Counted from the stretch's first letter, positions 45,289 to 56,234 are shown. The stretch is DNA of 56,522 nucleotides from an uncultured Prevotella sp. (GCA_947170265.1 CAMVSV010000016.1:1-56522), one strand, 5' to 3'. Notes: generated by a model not told the origin, from the letters alone. A program made the numbers and translations.

Positions 45289-47352
45289 ATGGAACAGAAA
45301 AACTACAAACGCACAACAGTGACAGCGGCACTGCCTTATGCCAACGGCGGAGTTCACATCGGACACCTCGCAGGAGTGTATGTGCCTGCCGACATCTATG
45401 TGCGCTACCTCCGGTTGAAGAAACGCGACGTGGTGTTCATCGGAGGAAGCGACGAACACGGAGTGCCCATCACCATACGAGCGAAGAAAGAAGGCATCAC
45501 CCCACAAGACGTTGTGGACCGCTACCACAAGATGATCAAACAGTCGTTCAGCGACTTCGGAATATCGTTCGACATCTACAGCCGTACCACCTCCGACACA
45601 CACCACAAGTTTGCCGCCGAGTTCTTCCGCAAGCTCTACGACGACGGCAAGCTCACGGAGGAAACAACCATGCAATACTACGACGAGGAGGCACAGCAGT
45701 TTCTCGCCGACAGATACATCACCGGCGAATGCCCCCACTGCCACAACGAGGGAGCCTATGGCGACCAGTGTGAGAAGTGCGGACGCGACCTCTCGCCCAC
45801 CGAGCTCATCAATCCCAAGTCAACCATCAGCGGCTCAAAGCCCGTGCTCAAGGAGACAAAGAACTGGTATCTGCCGCTCAACGACTACCAGCAGTGGCTC
45901 AAGCAATGGATACTCGAGAACCACAAAGAGTGGCGGCCCAACGTCTACGGACAGTGCAAGTCATGGCTCGACATGGATCTCCAGCCCAGAGCCATGACGC
46001 GCGACCTCGACTGGGGCATCCCCGTGCCCGTGGAAGGGGCCGACGGCAAGGTGCTCTATGTGTGGTTCGACGCACCCATAGGCTATGTGAGCAACACCAA
46101 GGAGCTCTGCGAGAGCAATCCCGAGCGCTGGGGCGACTGGAAGAAATGGTGGATGGACGAAGACACACGCCTCATTCACTTCATAGGCAAGGACAACATT
46201 GTGTTCCACTGCATCATCTTCCCAGTGATGATGAAAGCCCACGGAGGATATATCATGCCTGACAACGTGCCTGCCAATGAGTTCCTCAACCTTGAGAACG
46301 ACAAGATTTCAACGTCAAGGAACTGGGCGGTATGGCTCCATGAATACCTTGAAGACATGCCAGGCAAGCAAGACGTGCTCAGATATGTGCTCACTGCCAA
46401 TGCCCCCGAGACCAAAGACAACAACTTCACATGGCGCGACTTCCAGGAACGCAACAACTCGGAGCTCGTGGCAATCTACGGAAACTTCGTAAACCGCGCA
46501 CTGCAGCTCACCAAGAAATACTGGGGAGGCGTGGTGCCAGCATGCGGTACACTCACCGACACCGACAAGAACGCACTCAACGAGTTCAAGGACGTGAAGC
46601 AGAAGGTGGAAGAGCTGCTTGAACAGTTCAAGTTCCGCGAAGCACAGAAAGAAGCCATGAACCTTGCACGCATAGGCAATCGCTACATCACCGAGTGTGA
46701 GCCATGGAAAGTGTGGAAGACCGACCCCAAGCGAGTGGAGACCATACTCTACATCTCACTGCAGCTCGTGGCAAACCTCGCCATAGCCTTCGAGCCGTTC
46801 CTGCCCTTCAGCTCGAAGAAACTCAGACAGATGCTAAACATCGACACCGTGGAGTGGGAACAGCTCGGCAGCACCGACATCCTTGCACCCGGTCACCAGC
46901 TCGCAAAGCCCGAGTTGCTCTTCGAGAAGATAGAAGACGAGGTCATACAGCGCCAGCTCGACAAGCTTGAAGCCACGAAGCGCGCCAACGAAGCTGCCAA
47001 CTACAAGGCTGCACCCGTGAAAGACACCGTGAGCTTCGACGACTTTGAGAAACTCGACATACGCGTGGGACATGTCATCGACTGCCAGAAGGTGAAGAAG
47101 TCCAAGAAACTGCTACAGTTCACCATCGACGACGGCAGCGGCACACCGCGCACCATACTCAGCGGCATTGCCGCCTATCACACCCCCGAAGAGCTCATCG
47201 GCAAAGACGTGCTGTTCATTGCCAACTTCGCACCGCGCAAGATGATGGGCATGGAGAGCCAGGGCATGATACTCTCGGCGGTCGATGCCGACGGCAGCCT
47301 CGCCGTAACCTCGGTGGTGAGAGGCGTAAAGCCCGGCTCACAGGTGGGATGA
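45289..47352 (+). CDS. metG: Methionine--tRNA ligase
   Basis: MetG charges tRNA-Met. The 687 residues contain HIGH at 23-26, a zinc knuckle with C148, C151, C161 and C164 (CPHC...CEKC), and KISTS at 339-343 in place of KMSKS. The C-terminal 100 residues ([20 protein letters not shown]) form the tRNA-binding domain typical of the long bacterial form. A terminator follows 43 nt after the stop. Confidence 0.97.
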   Translation: MEQKNYKRTTVTAALPYANGGVHIGHLAGVYVPADIYVRYLRLKKRDVVFIGGSDEHGVPITIRAKKEGITPQDVVDRYHKMIKQSFSDFGISFDIYSRTTSDTHHKFAAEFFRKLYDDGKLTEETTMQYYDEEAQQFLADRYITGECPHCHNEGAYGDQCEKCGRDLSPTELINPKSTISGSKPVLKETKNWYLPLNDYQQWLKQWILENHKEWRPNVYGQCKSWLDMDLQPRAMTRDLDWGIPVPVEGADGKVLYVWFDAPIGYVSNTKELCESNPERWGDWKKWWMDEDTRLIHFIGKDNIVFHCIIFPVMMKAHGGYIMPDNVPANEFLNLENDKISTSRNWAVWLHEYLEDMPGKQDVLRYVLTANAPETKDNNFTWRDFQERNNSELVAIYGNFVNRALQLTKKYWGGVVPACGTLTDTDKNALNEFKDVKQKVEELLEQFKFREAQKEAMNLARIGNRYITECEPWKVWKTDPKRVETILYISLQLVANLAIAFEPFLPFSSKKLRQMLNIDTVEWEQLGSTDILAPGHQLAKPELLFEKIEDEVIQRQLDKLEATKRANEAANYKAAPVKDTVSFDDFEKLDIRVGHVIDCQKVKKSKKLLQFTIDDGSGTPRTILSGIAAYHTPEELIGKDVLFIANFAPRKMMGMESQGMILSAVDADGSLAVTSVVRGVKPGSQVG

Positions 47353-47395
47353 AAGCCTGAAAGCAACAGCCACTTTACGAGCAAACCATATATGA

Positions 47396-47432
47396 AAAAG
47401 CCGCTTGCGAACAAATTGCAAGCGGCTTTTTT
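47396..47432. terminator. Terminator between metG and HU
   Basis: AAAAAGCCGCTTGC pairs with GCAAGCGGCTTTTTT around a 9-nt loop. It lies between convergent genes and has T-runs on both strands. Confidence 0.92.
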
Positions 47433-47486
47433 ATTTTTTCGCCCTCCCTTTCCTATGGGCGGGAACAATATTTTCCAATAATATGC

Positions 47487-47759
47487 TTATTTCACAGCGT
47501 CAGCCAACTCAGCACCAGCCTTGAACTTGGCAACTTTCTTTGCAGGAATGGTGATCTTCTGCTTTGTTGCAGGGTTGATACCCTCACGAGCAGGACGGTC
47601 AGCAACGGCAAATGTACCGAAACCTACGAGCTGCACTTTGTCACCTGCTGCCAACGCAGCCTTGATAGCTTCTACTGTAGCGTCCAATGCTTTCTTTGCA
47701 TCTACTTTGCTGAGGCCTGCGCCTGCTGCAATCTTCTCGATTAACTCGGTTTTGTTCAT
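47487..47759 (-). CDS. HU family DNA-binding protein
   Basis: This 90-residue nucleoid protein bends DNA as a dimer. It starts MNKTELIEKIAAGAGLSK. The beta-arm signature GFGTFAVADRPAREGINPAT and KKVAKFKAGAELADAVK end are typical of HU. It is monocistronic, with a consensus promoter about 55 nt upstream. Confidence 0.96.
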   Translation of the reverse strand: MNKTELIEKIAAGAGLSKVDAKKALDATVEAIKAALAAGDKVQLVGFGTFAVADRPAREGINPATKQKITIPAKKVAKFKAGAELADAVK

Positions 47760-47811
47760 GATTTTGATTATTAAATGATTAGTAATTAGATGATTATTCA
47801 GTATTTCATCG

Positions 47812-47842
47812 CAAATTTAAAGTATTGTTTTCACAAATCAAA
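47812..47842 (-). promoter_or_regulatory. Promoter of the HU gene
   Basis: On the minus strand, TTTG (47842-47839), 19 bp, TAAATTTG (47819-47812). Confidence 0.75.
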
Positions 47843-47934
47843 CAAAAAATAAAAAAAAATTAAGAAAATAGAAGAAAATAGCTAAAAAAAACGTATAGGC
47901 GCTTGATTTTATGCCCGATAAGCATAATTTTTCG

Positions 47935-47942
47935 TACTTTTG
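47935..47942 (+). promoter_or_regulatory. -7 element of the rhomboid gene
   Basis: TACTTTTG precedes GCAGC. It lies at the upstream TTG of the open frame, which therefore cannot be the start; ATG at 48012 is used. Confidence 0.6.
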
Positions 47943-48011
47943 CAGCACTTTCAGGGCTTTCCCGACGGAAAGTCCCGCAGCAAGGGCATAACTCACAAAA
48001 CCGTAACAGCA

Positions 48012-48944
48012 ATGATGCGAAACATTCCGACAGTAACAAAAAACCTGCTCATCATCAATGTGGTGGTATTTCTGGCATCCATGGTGCTCCAACTCAATGG
48101 CATAGACCTCAACAACATGTTCGGTCTGCACTTCATACTTGCCAAGGACTTCCATGTCTATCAGCTCTTCACCTACATGTTCATGCACGGCGGATGGTCA
48201 CATCTGTTTTTCAACATGTTTGCACTGTGGATGTTTGGCTGCGTGGTTGAGAATGTGTGGGGACCAAAGAAATACCTCCTCTACTACATCGTGTGCGGCA
48301 TAGGTGCCGGACTCTGCCAGGAGCTTGCACAATATGTCAACTACATAGCGGGCGGATATGCCGATAGCGCCATTCAGATGATAGACTACAACGGACAGAT
48401 AGTAAGAATCTCCACCGAGCAGATCATAAACATGTGGACCACCGTGGGAGCCTCGGGAGCCATCTACGGCATACTTCTCGCCTTCGGAATGATCTTCCCC
48501 GAGGAACGCATCTTCATCTTCCCGCTGCCCATACCCATCAAAGCCAAGTGGCTGGTGATACTCTACGCCGGAGTGGAGCTGATGTCGGCATTGGGAGGAA
48601 GCAACGACAACGTGGCACACCTTGCCCATCTTGGAGGAATGCTCTTCGGCTTCATACTCATACGCTACTGGAAACGCCATCCCTACTCCGGTTTCGGTGA
48701 CTATGGCATGAACAAAGGCCATCAGTTCTTCGACCGCATGCGCACCAACTGGGAACAGCGGCAGCAGCGCAACACCGGCAGCACACAGCAGACACGCCGT
48801 GAGAGCGACTGGGACTACAATGCCCGTCGCCAGAGCGAGCAGCAGGAGATTGACCGCATACTCGACAAGATACGCAAGAGCGGCTACGACAGCCTCTCCA
48901 AAGCCGAGAAGCAACGTCTCTTCGACAGCAGCAACCGCAAATAA
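48012..48944 (+). CDS. Rhomboid family intramembrane serine protease
   Basis: This 310-residue membrane protease cuts within or near transmembrane segments. The catalytic Ser148 is in GASGAIYG and the His is H203 or H206 in NVAHLAHLGG. The HGGWSHLFFNMFALWMFG helix carries the conserved HxxxN region. About six helices precede a polar, Arg/Gln-rich C-terminal tail (MRTNWEQRQQRNTGS). ATG at 48012 is chosen; 48015 is the alternative. The next gene starts 12 nt downstream. Confidence 0.93.
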   Translation: MMRNIPTVTKNLLIINVVVFLASMVLQLNGIDLNNMFGLHFILAKDFHVYQLFTYMFMHGGWSHLFFNMFALWMFGCVVENVWGPKKYLLYYIVCGIGAGLCQELAQYVNYIAGGYADSAIQMIDYNGQIVRISTEQIINMWTTVGASGAIYGILLAFGMIFPEERIFIFPLPIPIKAKWLVILYAGVELMSALGGSNDNVAHLAHLGGMLFGFILIRYWKRHPYSGFGDYGMNKGHQFFDRMRTNWEQRQQRNTGSTQQTRRESDWDYNARRQSEQQEIDRILDKIRKSGYDSLSKAEKQRLFDSSNRK

Positions 48945-48956
48945 CCACCCACCATA

Positions 48957-50054
48957 ATGTTCAGGAAGCTAAGGAAAGCCACCATAGGGATTACCATGAC
49001 CATAAACGTCGTGGTGATAATAGCCATGGTAGTGTTCGGCTACGGCGGGCATCTCAACCCTGAGCACCACCCGCGACTTGCCGCCATGACGCTGCTCTTC
49101 CCCGCAGCACTCATCGCCAACACCGCAATGCTGGCAATATGGCTCGTGACCTGTTGGAAAGGCACCGTCATACCACTCATAGGCTACCTCATCTGCTTCC
49201 CGCCCATACGCACCTACCTGCCGCTCAACCCCCAGAAAGACCTTCCGGAAGGCACCATAAAGGTCGTCTCCTGGAACATCTATCTCTTTGCCCTTGGCGA
49301 CACCGTGGGACACACCCACCCAAGCATACAGTATCTCATCGACAGCGATGCCGACATCATCTGCCTGCAAGAAGCCGACCACAGCACCGTGAGATACCAG
49401 TATGACCACATACTGCGCCCACACTACCCCTACTACCACCAGTACAACCACAAGAAGAGCGGCGACAACATGGTGCTCTTCAGCCGCTTCCCCATCCTGA
49501 GCGACGAACTCATACCCTACCATTCCGACAGCAACCTCAGCCTCGCATACGTTCTCGACATCAACGGCAGGAAAACCCTCGTGGTCAACAACCACCTGGA
49601 GTCCAACATGCTCAACCGCAACGAGCGCGACGGCTTCACACAGATGATGAAAGGCAAGATGCAGAAAGACGCAGCACGCCGTGAGTCAAGAAACCTCCTC
49701 ACCAAGCTCGGGCATGCAGCACAGACAAGGGCATCGCAGGCACGCACCGTGGCAGACTACATTGCCAAGGCACGCCGCGAAGGCATGAGCGTCATCGTGT
49801 GCGGCGACTTCAACGACAACCCATTGTCCTATGCCCACCACACCATCTGCCGCGACCTCACCGACTGCCACACAGCCGCAGCCTTCGGACCTGGTTTCTC
49901 CTTCAACCGCAACCGCATGTTCGTGCGCATAGACAACATCTTCTGCTCCGACGAATGGCAGCCCTACAACACCACCGTAGACCGCAGCATCACCACCTCC
50001 GACCACTATCCCATCGTCTGCCACCTCAAATACAAGGCAGAAACCAACGATTAG
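48957..50054 (+). CDS. Membrane-anchored endonuclease/exonuclease/phosphatase protein
   Basis: This 365-residue protein has two to three N-terminal membrane helices (about 10-90) and an EEP domain (about 95-365). The catalytic motifs are VVSWNIY, CLQEADHS, LVVNNHLES, CGDFNDNP and the final SDHYPI. EEP members cleave phosphodiester bonds of nucleic acids, phosphoinositides or sphingolipids; the substrate here is unknown. It is 12 nt after the rhomboid gene and likely co-transcribed. Confidence 0.92.
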   Translation: MFRKLRKATIGITMTINVVVIIAMVVFGYGGHLNPEHHPRLAAMTLLFPAALIANTAMLAIWLVTCWKGTVIPLIGYLICFPPIRTYLPLNPQKDLPEGTIKVVSWNIYLFALGDTVGHTHPSIQYLIDSDADIICLQEADHSTVRYQYDHILRPHYPYYHQYNHKKSGDNMVLFSRFPILSDELIPYHSDSNLSLAYVLDINGRKTLVVNNHLESNMLNRNERDGFTQMMKGKMQKDAARRESRNLLTKLGHAAQTRASQARTVADYIAKARREGMSVIVCGDFNDNPLSYAHHTICRDLTDCHTAAAFGPGFSFNRNRMFVRIDNIFCSDEWQPYNTTVDRSITTSDHYPIVCHLKYKAETND

Positions 50055-50231
50055 CAACGTTTCTTTCCACCATTGCCCCGTGCCACACGGTGCTGGAAAT
50101 CACTGCACAAAGCCCCCATTCCTGCAATTCTGAAGCTTTGTTCAACAGCAGAAATTCTACTTTCTCATTCTGCAACACCAAAAAAACCGCAATAAATATG
50201 GTGGAAATTTTCCTAACTTCCGAAAAATCAT

Positions 50232-50239
50232 TATCTTTG
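50232..50239 (+). promoter_or_regulatory. -7 element of secDF
   Basis: TATCTTTG, with a weak TTTT at -33 position 50208-50211. The leader is about 75 nt. Confidence 0.6.
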
Positions 50240-50320
50240 CACGCTATATTGGCTGTTGTCGGCAACTGCCGCAACCCACACGAGCAAAGATAATATCTAA
50301 ATCAAAAACAATAAAAAACA

Positions 50321-53300
50321 ATGCAAAACAAAGGATTAGTAATTTGTATTGCCGTCTTACTGACGCTCGCAAGCATCTTCTACCTGTCGTTCTCCGTGGC
50401 AACAAGCTACTTCGACCGACAGGCAGCAAAGATTGAAGACCCAATCAAGCAGCAGGACTACAAGGACTCTGTGAAGTATCTGGGTATCTATTCTTACCAG
50501 AAGTGCCTCGAGACTCAGATTGGTCTCGGACTTGACCTCAAAGGCGGTATGAACGTAGTGCTCGAAATCTCTGTTCCCGACGTCATCGACCTGCTCGCCG
50601 ACCACAAGACCGACCCGGCATATCTCAAGTCGATGCAGGAAGCAAAGAAAGAAGAGGAAACCTCTCAGAGCGATTTCATCTCACTGTTTATCGATGCTTA
50701 CAAGAAAAACACCAACGGTGGTAAGCTCGCAACGGTATTCGCAACACAGCAGCTCAAGGGAAAGGTTCACACCCAGAGCTCCGACAAGGAAGTGGAGCGC
50801 GTGCTCAGGGAAGAAGTGGCAGCAGCCATCGAAAACTCCTACAACGTGGTGCGCAACCGTATCGACAAGTTCGGAGTGGTGCAGCCCAACATCCAGAAGC
50901 TTGAAGGACAGGAAGGCCGTCTGATGGTCGAGATGCCTGGCATCCGCGAACCTGAGCGCATGCGTAAGCTGCTCCAGGGAAGTGCCAACCTCGAATTCTG
51001 GGAGACCTACAACAACCAGGAGATACAGCCATATCTCGTTCAGCTCGACCAACGTCTGGCAAACGGTGGCGAGGCAGCTACCGACACCACCACAGCCGCT
51101 GCCGACAGCACAGCCGCCAAGGCTGCACCCGCCAAGACTGCACCCGCCAAGACTGCACCCAAGCTGCAGCTGAGCAAGAACGCCGCCAGCGATGCTGCCA
51201 ACAGCAATGCCAAGGACATAGAAGCCGCCAAGAAGCAGCACCCGCTGCTCGCCATGCTTCAGACCATCCCTGGCGATGCCCTGAGCCTCGTGGGCTATGC
51301 TCATGTGCGCGACACCGCCGAGATAAACAAAGCTCTCCACTCAGCCGTGGCAAAACAGGTACTGCCCAGCGACGTGCGCCTGCTCTGGAGTGCCAAGCCC
51401 ATGAACGAGCAGAACAAGAACGTATATGAGCTCCACGCACTGAAAGTTACCACCAGCGACGGTCGCGCACCCCTTGAGGGCGACGTGGTGACCGACGCCA
51501 AAGACCAGTTCGACAACTTCGGTCGTCCCGAGGTGTCAATGTCGATGAACTCCGAGGGTGCCCGCGAATGGGCACAGCTCACCAAAGCCAACGTGGGCAA
51601 AGCCGTTGCCATAGTGCTCGACGGAGTGGTTTACTCTGCACCGCGCGTCAACGGCGAGATCACCGGCGGACAGTCGTCAATCTCAGGTAACTTCACCATT
51701 GAAGACACCAAAGACCTTGCCAACACCCTGAAGTCAGGACGTATGCCGGCACCCGCACGCATCGTGCAGGAAGAGGTGGTTGGTCCTACCCTCGGTGCAC
51801 AGTCCATACAGCAGGGTATCACCTCGTTCATCATTGCCTTCGTGCTGCTGATGATCTACATGGTGGTGATGTATAACTTTATCCCGGGTATGCTCGCCAA
51901 CATCGCGCTGCTGCTCAACCTCTTCTTCACACTCGGCATCCTGGCATCGTTCCAGTCGGCACTCACCATGCCTGGTATAGCAGGTATAGTGCTCACCCTT
52001 GGTACCGCCGTCGATGCCAACGTGCTCATCTACGAACGCATAAAGGAAGAGATGCGCTCAGGCAAGGGCATCAAGCAGGCACTGCAAGCCGGCTACAGCA
52101 ACGCCTTCTCAGCCATCTTCGACTCCAACCTCACATCACTCATCACAGGTGTGATACTCCTCATGACAGGTACAGGTCCTATCCGCGGCTTCGCCACCAC
52201 ATGGATCATTGGCATCATCTGCTCGTTCTTCACAGCAGTGTTCCTCACACGCCTCATCTATGAGAACCGACTCAAGAAAGACAAGTGGCTCTCGCTGACC
52301 TTCACCACTCCCGTGTCGAAGAACCTCATGCAGAACACCCACATCAACTTCATGTCGAAGTACAAGAAGACCTTCGCTCTCGTGGCTGTGTGCATAGTAG
52401 CCTTCGTGGCAAGCTTCCTCACACGCGGTCTGAGCCAGAGCATCGACTTCACCGGTGGTCGCAACTATGTGGTGACACTCGACAAGCAGGTGCCCGTGGA
52501 AGACGTGCGCAAGGTGCTCGACGGTGCCTTCGTCAACACCACAGGTTCGAAAGCCGGACAAGAAGCCAACACCAGCGTGATTGCCCTCGGTGCTGCCGAG
52601 AACAAGACCGTGCGCGTGTCTACCAACTGGAACATCGAGTCAAACGACATGAAGACCGACGACCAGGCTGAGACACTGCTCTACAACGCACTGAAGAAAG
52701 GCGGATTGGTATCGCAGAAGAACGTAGATTCGTTCAAGAACCCCGACGTGCGCGAAGGCGGAAGCATCATCAGCTCGGCAAAGGTAGGACCTTCGGTGGC
52801 TAAAGACATCACCTATGGAGCCATCGTGAGCGTTATCCTCGCCCTGATCTTCATCTTCATCTACATCCTCATACGTTTCCGCAACATTGGATTCTCGGTA
52901 GGTTCCATCGCAGCATTGGCATGCGACACCATCTTCGTCATCGGACTCTACTCCGTGATGTGGGGCTGGGCACCATGGTCTCTGGAAATCGACCAGACAT
53001 TCATCGGCGCCATCCTTACCGTGATTGGTTACTCCATCAACGACAAGGTGGTGGTGTTCGACCGTATACGCGAGAACCTCAAGCTGCATCCGAAGATGGA
53101 CGTGCAGGAGCTGTTCAACAACTCCATCAACCAGACCCTTGCCCGTACCATCAACACCTCGTTCTCTACACTCATCGTGCTGCTCTCAATCTTCATCCTC
53201 GGTGGTGACAGCATTCGCAGCTTCGCATGGGCAATGATTCTTGGTGTGGTCTTCGGAACACTCTCTTCCATCTTCATCGCATCGCCCGTGGCATATCTCG

Positions 53301-53341
53301 TGCTCGGACGCAAGATCAAGGAAGAAGCTCAGCAAGCATAA
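50321..53341 (+). CDS. secDF: Protein translocase subunit SecDF (fused)
   Basis: The 1006-residue fusion of SecD and SecF uses the proton gradient to pull secreted proteins through the Sec channel. SecD motifs are GLGLDLKGGMNVVLEI at the N-terminus, the large periplasmic domain, VVGPTLGAQSIQQGI and LGTAVDANVLIYERIKEEM. SecF begins near residue 665 with MSKYKKTFALVAV and includes SIDFTGGRNYVV, GSIISSAKVGPSVAKDI and IGYSINDKVVVFDRIREN. A low-complexity Ala/Lys/Pro linker (about 265-285) lies in the periplasmic part of SecD. Confidence 0.97.
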   Translation: MQNKGLVICIAVLLTLASIFYLSFSVATSYFDRQAAKIEDPIKQQDYKDSVKYLGIYSYQKCLETQIGLGLDLKGGMNVVLEISVPDVIDLLADHKTDPAYLKSMQEAKKEEETSQSDFISLFIDAYKKNTNGGKLATVFATQQLKGKVHTQSSDKEVERVLREEVAAAIENSYNVVRNRIDKFGVVQPNIQKLEGQEGRLMVEMPGIREPERMRKLLQGSANLEFWETYNNQEIQPYLVQLDQRLANGGEAATDTTTAAADSTAAKAAPAKTAPAKTAPKLQLSKNAASDAANSNAKDIEAAKKQHPLLAMLQTIPGDALSLVGYAHVRDTAEINKALHSAVAKQVLPSDVRLLWSAKPMNEQNKNVYELHALKVTTSDGRAPLEGDVVTDAKDQFDNFGRPEVSMSMNSEGAREWAQLTKANVGKAVAIVLDGVVYSAPRVNGEITGGQSSISGNFTIEDTKDLANTLKSGRMPAPARIVQEEVVGPTLGAQSIQQGITSFIIAFVLLMIYMVVMYNFIPGMLANIALLLNLFFTLGILASFQSALTMPGIAGIVLTLGTAVDANVLIYERIKEEMRSGKGIKQALQAGYSNAFSAIFDSNLTSLITGVILLMTGTGPIRGFATTWIIGIICSFFTAVFLTRLIYENRLKKDKWLSLTFTTPVSKNLMQNTHINFMSKYKKTFALVAVCIVAFVASFLTRGLSQSIDFTGGRNYVVTLDKQVPVEDVRKVLDGAFVNTTGSKAGQEANTSVIALGAAENKTVRVSTNWNIESNDMKTDDQAETLLYNALKKGGLVSQKNVDSFKNPDVREGGSIISSAKVGPSVAKDITYGAIVSVILALIFIFIYILIRFRNIGFSVGSIAALACDTIFVIGLYSVMWGWAPWSLEIDQTFIGAILTVIGYSINDKVVVFDRIRENLKLHPKMDVQELFNNSINQTLARTINTSFSTLIVLLSIFILGGDSIRSFAWAMILGVVFGTLSSIFIASPVAYLVLGRKIKEEAQQA

Positions 53342-53359
53342 CACATTATTATATTATAG

Positions 53360-53398
53360 GCAGCCTTCCGCAACAACATGCGGGAGGCTGCTTTTTTT
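53360..53398 (+). terminator. Terminator of secDF
   Basis: GCAGCCTTCCGCA pairs with TGCGGGAGGCTGC around a 6-nt loop, followed by seven T residues. Confidence 0.9.
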
Positions 53399-53467
53399 CG
53401 TTAAAGGCATTCAGCAACCGTAAAAACAGCAAGCCGGCACAAAGACACAATTGAAGGAAAGACAAAC

Positions 53468-55999
53468 ATGAAGACTATAACCCTACTGCGACGCATCACA
53501 ATGGCATGCCTCATGGCAGCCGTAGCCATAGCCGCCGAGGCACAAGGCACCGTGAAAGGAAAGGTTCTCGACAAAGCCAGCTCCACACCACTGGAGTTCA
53601 TCAACGTCACCGTGGCGCGACGTGGTGAGACGAAGATACTCAAGGGAGCCATCACCGACATCAACGGAAACTTCACCATCAGCGGACTCGACAACGGCGA
53701 CTACACGCTCACAGCCTCGTTCACAGGCTACAAGGAAGCCACACGACAGTTCTCCATAACGCCCACCAACCAGTCGAAGACCTACGGTGCCATACACCTC
53801 AGCGAGGATGCCAAGGCCCTGCAGGAAGTCACCGTGGTGGGACAACGCTCTGAGATGAAGCTCGAGGTTGACCGCAAGTCGTTCAACGTGGACCAGCAGA
53901 TAAGCAACGCCGGCGGGTCTGCCAGCGACGTGCTGGAGAACATACCATCGGTAGAGGTCGACAATGACGGCAACATCTCGCTGCGCGGAAACACCAGCGT
54001 GGAGGTATGGATCAACGGCAAAGCCTCGGGACTCACCACCGACAACCGTTCGGAGATACTCCAGCAACTGCCGGCAGAGAGCATCGAGCGCGTGGAGGTT
54101 ATCGACAACCCCTCGGCAAAATTCTCTGCCGAAGGCTCGGCAGGCATCATCAACATAGTGCTGAAGAAAGACCGCAAGGCGGGCTACTACGGCTCCCTGC
54201 AGGCGGGTGTCAACACGCGCAAGGGTGCCAACAGCAGCTTCAACATCAACTACAACTCCAGCCTCATCGATGCCTATGCCAACATTGGCTACCGGCACCG
54301 ACACTCCAAAGGAGGTGCCAAGAGCCGACAGACATCGCCACTCACCAACGAGTTCACCAACTACGACACCTCGTCAGACAACCAAGGCAACAACCTCTTC
54401 TCACGCGCAGGCATCACCCTCCACGCCACCAAGCACGACGACATATCACTCAACGGAATGTTCATGTACGGCGGACGCCACGACGATGCCTCAACATACT
54501 ATTACTACGGCGACAGCGAGACAGGAACCGTCAACAGCAGGCAATACCGCAACATAAGGAGCGGCGACCGCGCACACATGTACAACGGCGAGCTGAACTA
54601 CCGCCACAGCTTCACCGACCGCCACTACCTCGACTTCGTGCTGTCCTACAACAACTGGAACTCCGACCAGTACAACCGCTACAACGACATATACTACACA
54701 AACCCCACAGACGATACGGATGGGGCAGGAAACAACGAGACACCCGACCATCACACCGCATCATCCTACCCACAGGAGATAAACAACCGCACATGGGAGA
54801 TGAAGCTCGACTATGAGAACCCCATAACAGAAAAGTTCAAGCTGCAGGCAGGCTACAACGGACGCTTCTCACACGAGAACACGCCACAGTGGTCATACAA
54901 CGCCGTCAACGGCTCAGACATGGAGGAAGACAAACTCTACTTCAACCGCTTCGTCTACGACATGGACGTGCATGCACTCTATGCCACCGGCACCTACAAC
55001 AACGGCAAATTCGGAGCAATGGCAGGACTGCGAGGCGAATACTGGAAAGTAGACACCAAGAGCTACGACTGGGATCAGGAACACAGCAACGGCACACAGC
55101 AGCCAACTCCGTTCAAGAAAGACTACTTCGAACTCTTCCCAAGCCTCTTCCTATCCTATCAGATCACACCCACCTCGCAGCTACAGCTCAACTACACACG
55201 CCGACTGCGACGACCATGGGGCGGACAGCTCAACTCATACAAGAACATGCGCGACGCCACCGTCATTTCCTTCGGAAACCCGGAGCTCACACCAGAGTTC
55301 TCCAACTCCTTCTCGCTCAACTACCTGAAGACATGGACGCAACACTCGCTGCTCATCTCGGCATACTACCGACCCACAACAGATGTCATGCAGCGCATAA
55401 CATACCAGAGCGCAACCGACGGACTGATGTACCAGACACACTTCAACGTGGCACGAAGCACATCCACCGGACTCGAGCTCACAGCCAAGAACCGACTGTT
55501 CAGAATACTCGACATCACCAGCAGCGCAAACTTCTACTACTACAAGCTCAACGGCTTCGACTTCGACATCGACAACCAGACCATCCACGGCGACGGCAAC
55601 CACAATTTCACATGGAACGCACGCGTGCAGGCATCACTCATGCTGCCCTACGACATCTCGTTCCAAGCCACTGGCAACTACCGCTCGCGACAGGTCATAA
55701 CACAAGGCTACCGCAAAGCAAACTACGGCATAGACCTCGGACTGCGCAAGAACTTCTTCAACAAGAAGCTCACCGTGGCACTCAACTGCCGCGACATGCT
55801 CAACTCGCGCCGATGGAAGAACTACACCTCGTCGGAATACTTCACCCGTCATCAGGAAAACTGGCGCAACTCACGCACCGTGCGCCTGACGCTCACCTGG
55901 AACTTCGGCAACAACAACTCAAAACGCCGACAGCAACGACAAAACCAAAACGACGAGGAGTTTGACACCAACACCCAGTATAACGGAGCAGAAGAGTAA
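53468..55999 (+). CDS. TonB-dependent outer-membrane beta-barrel receptor
   Basis: This 843-residue receptor has a signal peptide (ACLMAAVAIAAEAQG), a carboxypeptidase-like regulatory domain (about 27-115) and a plug domain. The plug shows SASDVLENIPSVEVDNDGNI and IERVEVIDNPSAKFSAEGSA, which are typical of the OMP beta-barrel family with an N-terminal CarboxypepD_reg domain. The barrel runs to the end and a poly-Gln/Asn/Arg tail (RRQQRQNQNDEEF) follows. No SusD partner is adjacent, so it is not a classical glycan importer. The ligand is unknown. Confidence 0.92.
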   Translation: MKTITLLRRITMACLMAAVAIAAEAQGTVKGKVLDKASSTPLEFINVTVARRGETKILKGAITDINGNFTISGLDNGDYTLTASFTGYKEATRQFSITPTNQSKTYGAIHLSEDAKALQEVTVVGQRSEMKLEVDRKSFNVDQQISNAGGSASDVLENIPSVEVDNDGNISLRGNTSVEVWINGKASGLTTDNRSEILQQLPAESIERVEVIDNPSAKFSAEGSAGIINIVLKKDRKAGYYGSLQAGVNTRKGANSSFNINYNSSLIDAYANIGYRHRHSKGGAKSRQTSPLTNEFTNYDTSSDNQGNNLFSRAGITLHATKHDDISLNGMFMYGGRHDDASTYYYYGDSETGTVNSRQYRNIRSGDRAHMYNGELNYRHSFTDRHYLDFVLSYNNWNSDQYNRYNDIYYTNPTDDTDGAGNNETPDHHTASSYPQEINNRTWEMKLDYENPITEKFKLQAGYNGRFSHENTPQWSYNAVNGSDMEEDKLYFNRFVYDMDVHALYATGTYNNGKFGAMAGLRGEYWKVDTKSYDWDQEHSNGTQQPTPFKKDYFELFPSLFLSYQITPTSQLQLNYTRRLRRPWGGQLNSYKNMRDATVISFGNPELTPEFSNSFSLNYLKTWTQHSLLISAYYRPTTDVMQRITYQSATDGLMYQTHFNVARSTSTGLELTAKNRLFRILDITSSANFYYYKLNGFDFDIDNQTIHGDGNHNFTWNARVQASLMLPYDISFQATGNYRSRQVITQGYRKANYGIDLGLRKNFFNKKLTVALNCRDMLNSRRWKNYTSSEYFTRHQENWRNSRTVRLTLTWNFGNNNSKRRQQRQNQNDEEFDTNTQYNGAEE

Positions 56000-56047
56000 A
56001 ACAACACTACCCACCCGCAGGGGAAATACACATTATTATATATATAG

Positions 56048-56080
56048 AAGCCGCTTGCCAACAAACGCAAGCGGCTTTTT
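56048..56080 (+). terminator. Terminator of the TonB receptor gene
   Basis: AAGCCGCTTGC pairs with GCAAGCGGCTT with an 8-nt loop and a T-run. The stem is the same as those at 33599 and 47396. Confidence 0.9.
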
Positions 56081-56234
56081 CCATATCCACCTCCGAGCTG
56101 TCCGAGCTGTTGAGGCGTTGGGGTGTTGGGGTATTTTGCAGGAACTATAATGTTGAGCAGGATTGGTGAGAAGGAGGGTTGAGAAGGAGGGTGAGAAGGA
56201 GGGTTGAGAAGGAGTGTTTGAGTAGGGGTTAGTT

